DNA of 64,000 nt from Alcanivorax sp. DP30 (GCF_009882945.1 NZ_WTUY01000005.1:165816-229815); one strand, 5' to 3'. Counted from the first letter of the stretch, positions 8,948-17,519 are shown. Program-made: numbers and translations. The notes: generated by a model not told the origin, from the letters alone.

Positions 8948-9576
8948 GCCTGCTGTTGCCGATACTGGCTGGGGCCGACGAACGGGCAGAACAGGAAGCG
9001 GTAGTGCGCGATGCCAGACCGGAATCTGTGCTGGATCCCCGCATCGAACGGCGCCGTATTACCGAAGCGGATATTGATTCAGAAAATTTTGAGGCAGGGA
9101 TCTACACCGGTCTGATTTCCATTGAGGATTTTGGTACCCAGCCGGTGTTGGGGCTGAGACTGGATTATCATCTCTCCGAAGATGTGTTCTTCGAGGCCAT
9201 GTTGGGCAGGGCCAAGGCGGATGAAACCAGTTTTGAAAGGCTGAATGCCGGGGTGCAATTGCTCACGGATGATGAGCGAGCCTTTACCTACTACCAGGCA
9301 GGGGTCGGTTATAACCTGTTGCCGGGCGAAGCCTTCCTGTCCCGAAACCGTGCGTTCAACAACGCGCTTTTTGTATTGGGTGGCGCCGGAATGACAGAGT
9401 TTGCCGGAGATGAACATTTCACCATCAGTCTTGGGGTGGGGTACCGGTTGTTGATCAACGATTTCACCGCTTTTCGGGTAGACATGAAAGACCATCTGTT
9501 CAATCTCGATGTGCTGGGCGAGGACAAACTCACACACAACATGGAATTGAGTGCGGGCGTGAGCCTGTTTTTCTGA
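8917..9576 (+). CDS. Outer-membrane beta-barrel protein
   Basis: Predicted protein of 219 residues with a short signal peptide ending near LAGADE. The body shows amphipathic strands and ends in SLFF, the usual terminal Phe of BamA substrates. It resembles the small 'outer membrane beta-barrel domain' family found with envelope redox clusters in myxobacteria and relatives; that match is from memory. The start lies inside the end of the SH3-barrel gene, which suggests translational coupling. It is followed 18 bases later by the thioredoxin gene. The role is unknown. Confidence 0.7.
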   Translation: MEIRFLCIVLSLLLPILAGADERAEQEAVVRDARPESVLDPRIERRRITEADIDSENFEAGIYTGLISIEDFGTQPVLGLRLDYHLSEDVFFEAMLGRAKADETSFERLNAGVQLLTDDERAFTYYQAGVGYNLLPGEAFLSRNRAFNNALFVLGGAGMTEFAGDEHFTISLGVGYRLLINDFTAFRVDMKDHLFNLDVLGEDKLTHNMELSAGVSLFF

Positions 9577-9594
9577 TTTTGGGGGAAGGCCACA

Positions 9595-10095
9595 ATGAAA
9601 ACAGTATTAGCGGTATTGATCACGATAGCCATGGCGCTCTCTATGTTGGCGGCTCCGGCGCTGGCAGCGGAGGAAGGTAAGCCGGCGCCGGATTTCACTC
9701 TCAAGTCACTGGATGGCCGAAATGTAAAGCTCAACGAGCTACGCGGCACGGTGGTGCTGGTGAACTTCTGGGCGTCATGGTGTGGCCCCTGTCGTACGGA
9801 AATGCCGTTGCTGAATGACCTTTATCGTGAGTATCGTGATTACGGATTTACCGTGGTGGGCATCAACCTGGATGAAGAGCGCAGTCAGGCCATGAAGCTG
9901 CTGGACAAGGTGCCTGTATCGTTCCCGGTGCTGTTCGATCCGGATAACGGAACCAGCGAAACCTATACGGTGGATGCCATGCCCACCACGGTGCTGATTG
10001 ATCGCAACGGGGTGGTGCGCCACCACCATCGCGGCTACAAGGACGGTTTCATGGACAAGTACGAAGCGCAGATCAAGGCATTGGTGCTGGAATGA
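9595..10095 (+). CDS. TlpA/ResA-like thioredoxin
   Basis: Predicted protein of 166 residues with an N-terminal signal or anchor (hydrophobic to APALAAEE) and a redoxin domain carrying the active site WCGPC (Cys63, Cys66). The cis-proline is in DAMPTTVLID. Proteins of the TlpA/ResA family reduce disulfides in the periplasm, often the CxxCH cysteines of apocytochromes before haem ligation. With five CxxCH motifs encoded nearby, a maturation role is plausible. The Cys-rich DUF4266 protein whose gene overlaps this one by 4 bases (ATGA) is an alternative partner. A strong ribosome site, GGGGGAAGG, precedes the ATG. Confidence 0.85.
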   Translation: MKTVLAVLITIAMALSMLAAPALAAEEGKPAPDFTLKSLDGRNVKLNELRGTVVLVNFWASWCGPCRTEMPLLNDLYREYRDYGFTVVGINLDEERSQAMKLLDKVPVSFPVLFDPDNGTSETYTVDAMPTTVLIDRNGVVRHHHRGYKDGFMDKYEAQIKALVLE

Positions 10096-10310
10096 TGATG
10101 CGTATCGCGCTGCTGATTGTGGTCATTCTGCAAACCGGCTGCGCCATCAAGCCCTGGGTGAAACCCTATGAGCGTTCACGACTTGCCGACCCGGTGATGA
10201 ACGCTGCGGGCCATCCGGTGGCAGAAAATTATATGCATCACGTGCATCAGGCTCGTGAAGCCATGCGCGGAGCAGAGGGCAGTGCGGGTGGAGGTTGCGG
10301 GTGCAACTGA
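10092..10310 (+). CDS. DUF4266 small lipoprotein
   Basis: Predicted protein of 72 residues with a lipobox (LQTGC, Cys17 from the first ATG). A conserved block WVKPYERSRLADPVM is typical of DUF4266, and the C terminus is Gly/Cys-rich, ending GGGCGCN. Three in-frame ATGs (10092, 10095, 10098) are possible starts; the first overlaps the thioredoxin stop as ATGA. DUF4266 genes are usually next to a DUF3570 gene, as here. Many such loci also have an ApbE flavin transferase, and none is seen in this window. The function is not known; the two terminal cysteines may bind a metal or be a substrate of the neighbouring thioredoxin. Confidence 0.75.
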   Translation: MMMRIALLIVVILQTGCAIKPWVKPYERSRLADPVMNAAGHPVAENYMHHVHQAREAMRGAEGSAGGGCGCN

Positions 10311-11431
10311 TACGTAATCCTTTTTTGCTGATGGCTGTGCTACTGCTGGGCGCGGAGGTGCAGGCGGCAGTGCTGCCCGAAGACCGCTTCGATCTGTTGC
10401 GCCATGAATATGATGGCGGCGGGATGGAGATTGCCGGGCCGTCAGTGCTGGTGAGGAAGTCCTTTGCCGACAAGGTGGCGGTAAGTGCCAACTACTATGT
10501 GGACGAAGTGTCCGCGGCCTCCATCGATGTGGTGACCAGTGCCAGCCCCTATTCGGAAAAGCGCACCGAGAAAAGTGTCGGCGTGGATTACCTGCACGGC
10601 AAGTCGATTTACTCCCTGAGCTATGGCGTCAGCAAGGAAAATGATTTCGAGGCGAACTCGGCCCACTTTGACCTGAGCCAGGATTTCTTTGGTGATTTGA
10701 CTACCTTGCGCCTGGGCTATTCGCTGGGCAAGGATGAAGTGTTCCGTAGCGGAGATAACACCTTTTCCGATGAAGCGGATCGCCAGCATTTTCGCATTGG
10801 TCTGTCTCAGGTGCTTACCCGGGATCTGGTGGCCAGCCTGGGCCATGAGTTGATTACCGATGAAGGATATCTGAATAACCCTTACCGCTCCGTACGCTAT
10901 CTCAATAGTGGTGGCGGCTACAGTTTTCAGCCGGAACGGTATCCGCGAACCCGCACCAGTGAGGCAACGACCCTGGGGTTATCGTATTACCTGCCGTGGC
11001 GGGCCGGGTTGCATGGTGAGTATCGGGTTTATAGTGATTCCTGGGGCATTGATGCCAATAGCTGGCAACTGAAACTGATACAGCCGCTGGGTCAACGCTG
11101 GACCCTGGAAAGCCGTTACCGTCGTTATGAGCAGGGCCAGGCAGATTTTTATTCCGACTTGTTTCCCTTCAGGGATGCCAGCAACTTTCTGGCCCGGGAC
11201 AAGGAACTGAGCGATTTCGAATCCACGGTGATCGGGCTGGGGATAGGTTTTCAGTTCAACAAGGAGAACTGGGAAACTTTTGATCGCGCTGGCTTGCACC
11301 TGTGGGTGGATCGTTTCCAGTTCGACTACAACAACTTCCGGGATATCCGTGTGCAAACCACGCCGGGCACTGAGCCGCTATACAGTTTTGATGCCACTGT
11401 GACGCGGTTGCTGTTTACGCTGTGGTATTGA
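10301..11431 (+). CDS. DUF3570 outer-membrane protein
   Basis: Predicted protein of 376 residues. I chose the GTG at 10301 because GGAGG at 10290-10294 lies 6 bases upstream; the TTG at 10295 would be too close. A signal peptide ends near AEVQAA. The block SAASIDVVTSASPYSEKR is characteristic of DUF3570. The rest is rich in alternating strands and ends in LLFTLWY, so it is probably a beta-barrel of the outer membrane. Its start overlaps the DUF4266 stop and the pair is a known neighbourhood. It is the last gene of the rightward operon, just before a strong compound hairpin. The function is unknown. Confidence 0.75.
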   Translation: MQLIRNPFLLMAVLLLGAEVQAAVLPEDRFDLLRHEYDGGGMEIAGPSVLVRKSFADKVAVSANYYVDEVSAASIDVVTSASPYSEKRTEKSVGVDYLHGKSIYSLSYGVSKENDFEANSAHFDLSQDFFGDLTTLRLGYSLGKDEVFRSGDNTFSDEADRQHFRIGLSQVLTRDLVASLGHELITDEGYLNNPYRSVRYLNSGGGYSFQPERYPRTRTSEATTLGLSYYLPWRAGLHGEYRVYSDSWGIDANSWQLKLIQPLGQRWTLESRYRRYEQGQADFYSDLFPFRDASNFLARDKELSDFESTVIGLGIGFQFNKENWETFDRAGLHLWVDRFQFDYNNFRDIRVQTTPGTEPLYSFDATVTRLLFTLWY

Positions 11432-11453
11432 TGCAATAGCGGACGACGAGTCT

Positions 11454-11520
11454 CGAGTAGCGAAAACCCGAAAGTGCCCTCCTGCTTTTGGCTGGATCGG
11501 GTTTTGCTCTTGGCTACTCG
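11454..11520. terminator. Compound inverted repeat, bidirectional terminator
   Basis: The outer arms are cgagtagc (11454-11461) and gctactcg (11513-11520); the inner arms are aaaacccg (11463-11470) and cgggtttt (11498-11505). It lies between convergent genes (DUF3570 and pldA), with T-rich inner arms on both strands. Its outer arms resemble the 'cgagttgcgagt' repeats near 53220 and 54051. Confidence 0.6.
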
Positions 11521-11526
11521 AAACGC

Positions 11527-12597
11527 TTACAACGAATCCGTCAACAAGATTCCCAGGCTGAACCGGTTTTCGTAATCGTCGTAATTGATCAACGAATCCC
11601 CGTAACCACTGAATACTTGCACCAGTCCCTTGAAGCGCTTTGACAGCGGGAATGAATAATTCAAGCGTCCGGCCCCCTTGTTGTCGCTGCGCAGATTGTT
11701 GCGCACCATGATTTCCAGTACGTGATTGCCGAATGGGCGGGCGACTTCCAGTTCGAAATGCCCCAGGTATTTTTCAATATCCGGGTTGTCATCGCCCTGA
11801 GTATCCAGGGGATCGTCCTTGCTGCTTTCCGGAAGGCGGTACCAGGGCTTGAGTGACCAGTAGTAATCCCCGGTCTTGGCCACATAAGTCATGAAGATAC
11901 GGTTCCAGCTCCGTGATACCGGAACGTCCTGTCCGTTGGATTCATGGACAAAGCCCAGTGCCAGCAGCTCGGAATCCACTGGGCCGATTTGCCAGTTAAC
12001 CGGCTTGGTGATGAAGATTTCCGGCTCGTAATTCACCTCGCGAAACGGTGCCGACTCGTCCTTGTTGTAAGCCTGCCAGTAGAAGGTGCCGGTGAAAGCC
12101 ATCCAGAGGGTGACATCATCTATGATGTTTTCCTTGATGGGGGCTTTCAGTGAAAGTTGAAATTTGACTTCAGTGGGATCCAGCGAACTATCGTCCTTGT
12201 CTGGATCGTTCCATTTGCGATTGGACCAGTAGCTGTAGGGCATCAGGTAATTACGCCGGTGAGGAGTAATCACGAAGGGATTGCCCTGGGAGGTGTTTTC
12301 CAGGGCCAGTCTCGCCCGCAAGGCATCTTCATGGAGACTGCGTTGCTTTTCCGGTTCACCGTTAGTGCACCAGCCCCGAAGTTCCCTGGCCGTGACATTG
12401 GGGTCGGCGGTCTGGGCACTTCGCAGCAGGCAGTCATTGAGTTTCTGCTTTTCGCTCATCTGACTGGGGGAGGTGTTTTCCGAAGGCACTTCAGCCTGTC
12501 TGTCGGGATCGTTTGCGCTCCCTTCGACTCCGCTGTTTTCTGCGGCAAATAATGTGCTGCTGAGAAGCGTCAGGGAAAAGGCGATGGCCTTGTGCAT
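11527..12597 (-). CDS. pldA: Outer-membrane phospholipase A
   Basis: Predicted protein of 356 residues with a signal peptide (to about LFAAEN). It has the OmpLA catalytic signature GFVHESNGQD, giving His218, Ser220 and Asn221. The family is a 12-stranded barrel that is active as a calcium-bound dimer and removes phospholipids misplaced in the outer leaflet. An acidic, low-complexity segment of about 60 residues separates the signal peptide from the barrel. The gene is followed on the same strand by the DUF3570/pldA convergent hairpin. It is 21 bases downstream of the Trm112-like gene, so the two may be co-transcribed. Confidence 0.9.
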   Translation of the reverse strand: MHKAIAFSLTLLSSTLFAAENSGVEGSANDPDRQAEVPSENTSPSQMSEKQKLNDCLLRSAQTADPNVTARELRGWCTNGEPEKQRSLHEDALRARLALENTSQGNPFVITPHRRNYLMPYSYWSNRKWNDPDKDDSSLDPTEVKFQLSLKAPIKENIIDDVTLWMAFTGTFYWQAYNKDESAPFREVNYEPEIFITKPVNWQIGPVDSELLALGFVHESNGQDVPVSRSWNRIFMTYVAKTGDYYWSLKPWYRLPESSKDDPLDTQGDDNPDIEKYLGHFELEVARPFGNHVLEIMVRNNLRSDNKGAGRLNYSFPLSKRFKGLVQVFSGYGDSLINYDDYENRFSLGILLTDSL

Positions 12598-12618
12598 GGG
12601 GATTCCTTGTTCGACAAC

Positions 12619-12813
12619 TTAGAGCTTGCTGATCTCGGCGTCAGTCATTGTGCGTGCCTGTTCTTCCAGCATCACGGGAATGCCGTCGCGAACCGGGTAG
12701 GCCAGACCGCTGGCCTTGCACTTCAATTCACCTTGTTTCTCGTCGTAGATCAGCGGGGCCTTGCTCACCGGGCAGACCAGAATATCGAGCAGGTTGGGAT
12801 CGAGCATATTCAT
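12619..12813 (-). CDS. Trm112 family protein (YcaR-like)
   Basis: Predicted protein of 64 residues, the usual length. The family signature is clear: [14 protein letters not shown] near the N terminus, then a beta region with [19 protein letters not shown]. In bacteria these small proteins are of uncertain role. Eukaryotic and archaeal Trm112 activates methyltransferases. Only some of the cysteines of the zinc-binding members remain (Cys14 and Cys32). The start is well fixed, since few alternatives exist. Confidence 0.85.
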   Translation of the reverse strand: MNMLDPNLLDILVCPVSKAPLIYDEKQGELKCKASGLAYPVRDGIPVMLEEQARTMTDAEISKL

Positions 12814-12935
12814 GATTCCTTCATCAGTTGGACAGGAGTATAGCAGCGATGGCGGAGTAATCGGTGGTGCGATATACGCCTTGTTTATTTTTGCGATATT
12901 TTAATAAGTCACTGTAAAACTTGGCTTTTATATTG

Positions 12936-12962
12936 CAAACGGCAGTTTCAAACGCTTGTTTG
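12936..12962. promoter_or_regulatory. Two overlapping PsrA-like boxes
   Basis: CAAAC-GGCA-GTTTC (12936-12949) and CAAAC-GCTT-GTTTG (12949-12962) share one base. The second is a perfect palindrome. Both fit the known PsrA operator of Pseudomonas (G/C-AAAC, 2-4 bases, GTTT-G/C), through which a TetR-type repressor responds to long-chain acyl-CoA. They lie about 120 bases upstream of an acyl-CoA dehydrogenase gene, as expected for a beta-oxidation target. Whether this organism has psrA cannot be seen from the window. Confidence 0.55.
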
Positions 12963-13081
12963 ACTTGTGGGTCACAAATAGCACTGGAGACTCGCTGGAA
13001 CGCTGACCTAAGATTACCCTCCCAATGACCGGCGAGCTCGTGGCCCGCCGCATTTTCACTCTTTGATTAGGGAGATTTGAG

Positions 13082-14878
13082 ATGCCGGATTACAAGGCTC
13101 CCCTGCGCGACATGCGCTTTGTACTGAACGAAGTCCTGGACCTGGACGGCCACTACGCAAGCCTCGGTCTGGAAGACATCAACAGTGAACTGCTGAACGC
13201 CTTTCTGGAAGAGGGTGCCAAGTTCTCAGAAAACGAACTGGCTCCCCTGAACCGTTCCGGTGATGAGGAAGGCTGTGGTTTTGACAATGGTGTTGTTACC
13301 ACCCCGAAAGGCTTCAAAGAAGCCTACGCCAAGTACGTGGAAGGCGGCTGGCCGGCCATGGGCGGCGATCCGGAGTTTGGTGGTCAGGGCCTGCCGGGCT
13401 CTGCGGGTATCGCCATCTCCGAAATGACCGGTACCGCCAACTGGTCCTGGAGCATGTATCCGGGTCTGTCTCATGGTGCAGTCGCCACCATCGAAGAGCA
13501 CGGCACCGACGAGCAGAAGCAGTCCTACCTGCCCAAGCTGACCAGCGGTGAGTGGACCGGCACCATGTGTTTGACCGAGCCGCACTGTGGTTCCGACCTG
13601 GGTATTCTCAAGTCCAAGGCCGAGCCGAACGCCGATGGCTCCTACAGCATTACCGGTACCAAGATTTTCATCTCTGCCGGTGAGCACGATATGGCCGAGA
13701 ATATCGTCCACATCGTTCTGGCCCGTCTGCCGGGCGCGCCTGCAGGCACCAAGGGTATCTCCCTGTTCATCGTGCCGAAGTTCCTCACCGACGGTAATGG
13801 CGGTGTGGGCGAGCGCAATGCCGTTGCCTGTGGTTCCATTGAACACAAGATGGGCATCAAGGCATCTGCAACCTGCGTAATGAATTTTGACGGTGCCAAA
13901 GGTTACCTGATCGGCCCGGAGAACAAGGGCCTGAACTGCATGTTCACGTTCATGAACTTTGCCCGTCTGGGTACCGCTATCCAGGGTGTGGCTCACGCCG
14001 AGCTGGGCTTTCAGGGTGGGCTGACCTACGCCAAAGATCGTCTGGCCATGCGCAGCCTGTCTGGCCCGAAAAACCCGGAAGGTCCGGCGGATCCGATTAT
14101 CGTTCACCCGGACGTGCGTCGCATGCTGCTCACCTCCAAGGCGTTCGCCGAAGGTGGTCGTGCGCTGGTTTACCTGTGTGCCCAGCTGGGTGACAAGGTG
14201 AAGCTGGAGAAGGATGACGCGGCCCGCAAGGAAGCCGATGATCTGATGGCTCTGCTGACGCCCATCGCCAAGGCATTCGTGACCGAAGCGGGTCTGGAAG
14301 CCGCCAACCACGGCGTGCAGATCTACGGTGGCCACGGCTTCATCCGTGAGTGGGGCATGGAGCAGAACGTGCGTGATGCGCGTATCTCTACCCTGTATGA
14401 AGGTACTACCGGCATTCAAGCGCTGGACCTGTTGGGTCGTAAAGTGATGATGACTCAGGGTCAGGCCCTGCGTAACTTCACCAAGATCGTTCACAAGTTC
14501 TGCGAGTCGAATGCAGACAATGCTGACCTGAAGGAACTCCTGGAGCCGCTGGCGGCTTACAACAAGGAATGGGGTGAGCTGACCCAGGCCATCGGTATGC
14601 AGGCCATGCAGAACCCGGATTATGTTGGCGCTGCTTCCGTGGATTACCTGATGTACTCCGGTTACGTGACCCTGGCGTATCTGTGGGCGCGCATGGCGGC
14701 TGTGGCTCATGCCAAGCTGGAAGCGGGTGCGGGTGACGAGGACTTCTACAAGGCCAAGATCAGCACTGCCAAGTTCTACTTCAAGCGTATCCTGCCGCGC
14801 GTTGCCGGCCACAAGGGTGCCATTGAAGGCGGCCTGGACTGCATGATGGAACTGGATGCCGAACACTTCGCATTCTGA
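13082..14878 (+). CDS. Acyl-CoA dehydrogenase (FadE/DmdC type)
   Basis: Predicted protein of 598 residues, the length of the large acyl-CoA dehydrogenases with an extra N-terminal segment and a C-terminal domain. It catalyses the first, FAD-dependent step of beta-oxidation. Visible are the short N-terminal motif YKAPLRDMRFVLNEV, the FAD-site block MCLTEPHCGSDLG, GTKIFISAGEHD, and the C-terminal catalytic region YEGTTGIQALDLLGRK (Glu near residue 440). Pseudomonas homologues of this type (PA0506/PA0508) handle medium- to long-chain acyl-CoA; the closely related DmdC acts on methylmercaptopropionyl-CoA, so the substrate is not fixed. A GGGAGA ribosome site precedes the ATG. PsrA-like boxes lie upstream and a strong terminator lies downstream, so it is monocistronic. 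The gene at 15627 is a clear paralogue. Confidence 0.9.
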   Translation: MPDYKAPLRDMRFVLNEVLDLDGHYASLGLEDINSELLNAFLEEGAKFSENELAPLNRSGDEEGCGFDNGVVTTPKGFKEAYAKYVEGGWPAMGGDPEFGGQGLPGSAGIAISEMTGTANWSWSMYPGLSHGAVATIEEHGTDEQKQSYLPKLTSGEWTGTMCLTEPHCGSDLGILKSKAEPNADGSYSITGTKIFISAGEHDMAENIVHIVLARLPGAPAGTKGISLFIVPKFLTDGNGGVGERNAVACGSIEHKMGIKASATCVMNFDGAKGYLIGPENKGLNCMFTFMNFARLGTAIQGVAHAELGFQGGLTYAKDRLAMRSLSGPKNPEGPADPIIVHPDVRRMLLTSKAFAEGGRALVYLCAQLGDKVKLEKDDAARKEADDLMALLTPIAKAFVTEAGLEAANHGVQIYGGHGFIREWGMEQNVRDARISTLYEGTTGIQALDLLGRKVMMTQGQALRNFTKIVHKFCESNADNADLKELLEPLAAYNKEWGELTQAIGMQAMQNPDYVGAASVDYLMYSGYVTLAYLWARMAAVAHAKLEAGAGDEDFYKAKISTAKFYFKRILPRVAGHKGAIEGGLDCMMELDAEHFAF

Positions 14879-14892
14879 TCCTGCGGCTCAAG

Positions 14893-14935
14893 CCCAATAA
14901 AAAAACCCGCCTTTATGGCGGGTTTTTTTATTGGG
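14893..14935. terminator. Strong rho-independent terminator
   Basis: A perfect 19-bp stem with a 5-base loop. The inner GC part (cccgcc/ggcggg) is flanked by seven A/T pairs, giving a run of T on the + strand just after the acyl-CoA dehydrogenase stop. Confidence 0.9.
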
Positions 14936-15110
14936 CGACGGGCCCAGGGCAGTAAACCGGGAGGGGGCGCTTGCGCCACCCTGATTTACGACGAAAGGCA
15001 CACATCCCGGGTCTGTAATGCCTTTGCCTGAGTCCGCAAGCCGTCGCATACTGAATCCTCGTAATGAGCAGGTGGTCCCGTTCAGGGCGGGATCCCGAAG
15101 GATCAGGGTA

Positions 15111-15500
15111 ATGGTACGGACACTGTGCTGGCGTTTTCTGGCGATATGTTTTGTCACCCTTGGGATGATCGGTGTGGTGGTACCGGGCTTGCCCACGGTG
15201 CCCTTTCTGCTGGTGGCCGCCTGGGCCGGAACCCGCGGCTGGCCTGCGCTGGAGCAGTGGCTGCTGGAACATCCCCGCTACGGTGAGCCGATTCTGCAAT
15301 GGCGCCAGAATGGCGCTGTATCCCGCCGGGCCAAGTGTGCGGCCTCCACCATGATGCTGATCAGCATCATGATTATCTCGTTCTCCAATGCCTATATTGC
15401 CGTCAAGATTGTCGTGCCCTTGATGCTGTGTGTGACACTCTTGTGGTTGTGGAATCGACCCGAGCCCGTGAAAGAGGGCTCGGACAGTCACAAGGCGTGA
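15111..15500 (+). CDS. YbaN family (DUF454) membrane protein
   Basis: Predicted protein of 129 residues with three or four membrane segments. The family signature is VTLGMIGVVVPGLPTVPFLL, followed by a short amphipathic loop (HPRYGEPILQWRQNGAVSRR). I chose the ATG at 15111, preceded by AAGGA, over an upstream in-frame start at 15018, because homologues begin close to this point. It is an inner-membrane protein of unknown function and stands alone between the two acyl-CoA dehydrogenase genes. Confidence 0.8.
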   Translation: MVRTLCWRFLAICFVTLGMIGVVVPGLPTVPFLLVAAWAGTRGWPALEQWLLEHPRYGEPILQWRQNGAVSRRAKCAASTMMLISIMIISFSNAYIAVKIVVPLMLCVTLLWLWNRPEPVKEGSDSHKA

Positions 15501-15626
15501 CTTTTCGGTCAGCCCCGGAATCCCCGTATGGCGTGCCGTCATGAACGGTGAGTCACAAATAAGCCTGTAATGACGGGCTCCGGCTGCCTAAAATTTGCGC
15601 CCTGCCAATTTTCGGGAGAAGTGCAA

Positions 15627-17402
15627 ATGGCGATCTATAAAGCGCCCCTCGAGGACATGCGTTTTGTTCTCAACGATGTGTTCAAAGCGGACGAGCAGTG
15701 GGCCACCATGCCTGCTACCGCCGAGGTAACCCGCGACCTGTCCGACGCCATTCTGGAAGAAGCGGGCAAGATGACTGAAGGTCTGCTGTTCCCCCTCAAC
15801 CGTGAAGGTGACGAACAGGGCTGTCGCTGGAACGACGGCGATGTGACCACGCCGGAGGGCTTCAAGGAAGCCTTCAAGACCTTCGCCGAGAATGGCTGGA
15901 CTGCCTTCTCCGGTAACCCGGAGTTCGGAGGCCAGGGCATGCCCAAGTCCCTCGCGGTGCTGTTCGAGGAAATGATGCACAGTGCCAACTCTTCATTTGC
16001 GCTGTATCCCGCGCTGACCAGTGGTGCCTGTCTGGCCATCGATGCCCACGCCTCCGAGGCGCTGAAGAGCCAGTATCTGCCCAAGCTCTACAGCGGTGAG
16101 TGGAGCGGCACCATGTGCCTGACCGAGCCCCATTCCGGGACCGATCTGGGCATTGGCCGCACCAAGGCAGAGCCCAACGATGACGGTTCTTTCAGCATCA
16201 CCGGCACCAAGATTTTCATCACTGGCGGTGAGCACGACCTGACCAGCAACCACATTCACCTGGTGCTCGCCAAGCTGCCGGATGCGCCTGCAGGCTCCAA
16301 GGGCATTTCCCTGTTCCTGGTGCCCAAGTTCCTGCCCGATGCTGACAACAACCCGGGTGAGCGTAACGGTGCTACCTGTGGCTCCATTGAGCACAAGATG
16401 GGCATCAAGGGTTCCGCTACCTGCGTGATGAACTTTGACGGCGCCAAGGGCTGGATCATCGGCGAACCGAATCAGGGCCTCGCATGCATGTTCACCATGA
16501 TGAATTACGAGCGTCTGTCCATTGGTCTGCAGGGCCTGGGTCTGGGTGAAGTGAGCTACCAGAGTGCAGTGGACTATGCCCGCGAGCGCTTGCAGGGTCG
16601 CAGCGCCACCGGAGCCAAGAACCCCAGTGGCCCGGCTGACCCGATTATCGTACACGGCGATGTGCGTCGCATGCTGATGAACATGCGTGCCATCAACGAA
16701 GGTGGCCGTGCCCTGGCTGCCTACGTGGGCATGCAACTGGATGCCGCCAAGTTCAGCGACGATGCAGACATCAAGAAGAAAGCGGAAGATCGTGTCGCAC
16801 TGTTGACCCCGATTGCCAAGGCCTTCTTCACCGATCGCGGTCTGGAAACCACCATCACTGGCCAGCAGGTCTTCGGTGGTCATGGTTATATCCGCGAGTG
16901 GGGGATGGAGCAGTTCGTTCGTGACTGCCGAATTTCCCAGATCTATGAAGGCACCAACGGTATCCAGGCGCTTGACCTGGCTGGCCGTAAAGTGGCCCGT
17001 AATGGCGGCAAGTCTGTCGATGCGTTCCTGGCCGATGCCAATGCCTGGCTGGAAGCCAATGCTGGCAACAGCCAGCTGGCTGACGTGCTGGAGCCGGTAC
17101 AAGTTGCGCTGGCCCTGCTCAAGGACGCGACGGGTGAACTGCTGACGCAGGCTGGTAACAACCCCGACGCAATCAGCGCGGGCGCGGTGGAGTACCTGGA
17201 TATCTTCGGCTACGCCATCTATGCCTGGCTTTGGGCACAGATGCTGGCCGCCACCGATGGCCGTGATGACGACTTTGCCAAGGCCAAGCGTGTTACTGGC
17301 AAGTACTACGTCCAGCGTATCCTGCCCAAGGCCGAGGCCCTGTTTGCCCAGCTGAAAGCCGGTGCTGGCACCATGATGGAGCTGGACGCCGATCTGTTCT
17401 GA
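15627..17402 (+). CDS. Acyl-CoA dehydrogenase (FadE/DmdC type), second copy
   Basis: Predicted protein of 591 residues starting at ATG 15627 after GGGAG. It is collinear with the product of 13082-14878 and has the same blocks (YKAPLEDMRFVLNDVF, MCLTEPHSGTDLG, GTKIFITGGEHD, YEGTNGIQALDLAGRK). Divergence is spread along the length, so this is an old duplication or co-inherited pair, probably with different chain-length preference. Pseudomonas shows the same arrangement of two such genes close together. The promoter region shares GTCACAAATA and a 'cctaa(g/a)att' -10-like site with the first copy but has no clear PsrA box. Confidence 0.9.
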   Translation: MAIYKAPLEDMRFVLNDVFKADEQWATMPATAEVTRDLSDAILEEAGKMTEGLLFPLNREGDEQGCRWNDGDVTTPEGFKEAFKTFAENGWTAFSGNPEFGGQGMPKSLAVLFEEMMHSANSSFALYPALTSGACLAIDAHASEALKSQYLPKLYSGEWSGTMCLTEPHSGTDLGIGRTKAEPNDDGSFSITGTKIFITGGEHDLTSNHIHLVLAKLPDAPAGSKGISLFLVPKFLPDADNNPGERNGATCGSIEHKMGIKGSATCVMNFDGAKGWIIGEPNQGLACMFTMMNYERLSIGLQGLGLGEVSYQSAVDYARERLQGRSATGAKNPSGPADPIIVHGDVRRMLMNMRAINEGGRALAAYVGMQLDAAKFSDDADIKKKAEDRVALLTPIAKAFFTDRGLETTITGQQVFGGHGYIREWGMEQFVRDCRISQIYEGTNGIQALDLAGRKVARNGGKSVDAFLADANAWLEANAGNSQLADVLEPVQVALALLKDATGELLTQAGNNPDAISAGAVEYLDIFGYAIYAWLWAQMLAATDGRDDDFAKAKRVTGKYYVQRILPKAEALFAQLKAGAGTMMELDADLF

Positions 17403-17442
17403 TTGAGCGCGACGTCACGTCGCAAGCTCCATGCAGCAAGCA

Positions 17443-17473
17443 AAAAAAACCGCACCCTGGGTGCGGTTTTTTT
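17443..17473. terminator. Bidirectional rho-independent terminator
   Basis: A stem of A-run plus ccgcacc pairs with ggtgcgg plus T-run, with a tiny loop. It lies between the rightward acyl-CoA dehydrogenase and the leftward endonuclease I gene and can serve both. Confidence 0.85.
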
Positions 17474-17519
17474 ATTGCCGTTTCGCGTGTTGCGTGAAGC
17501 GCGCGACGTTCCTCCCAAT

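Noticed and set aside
13226-14866. Leftward open frame opposite the first acyl-CoA dehydrogenase
   Set aside because: Shadow of a strongly supported gene; the composition is His/Gly/Gln-rich without any recognisable fold.
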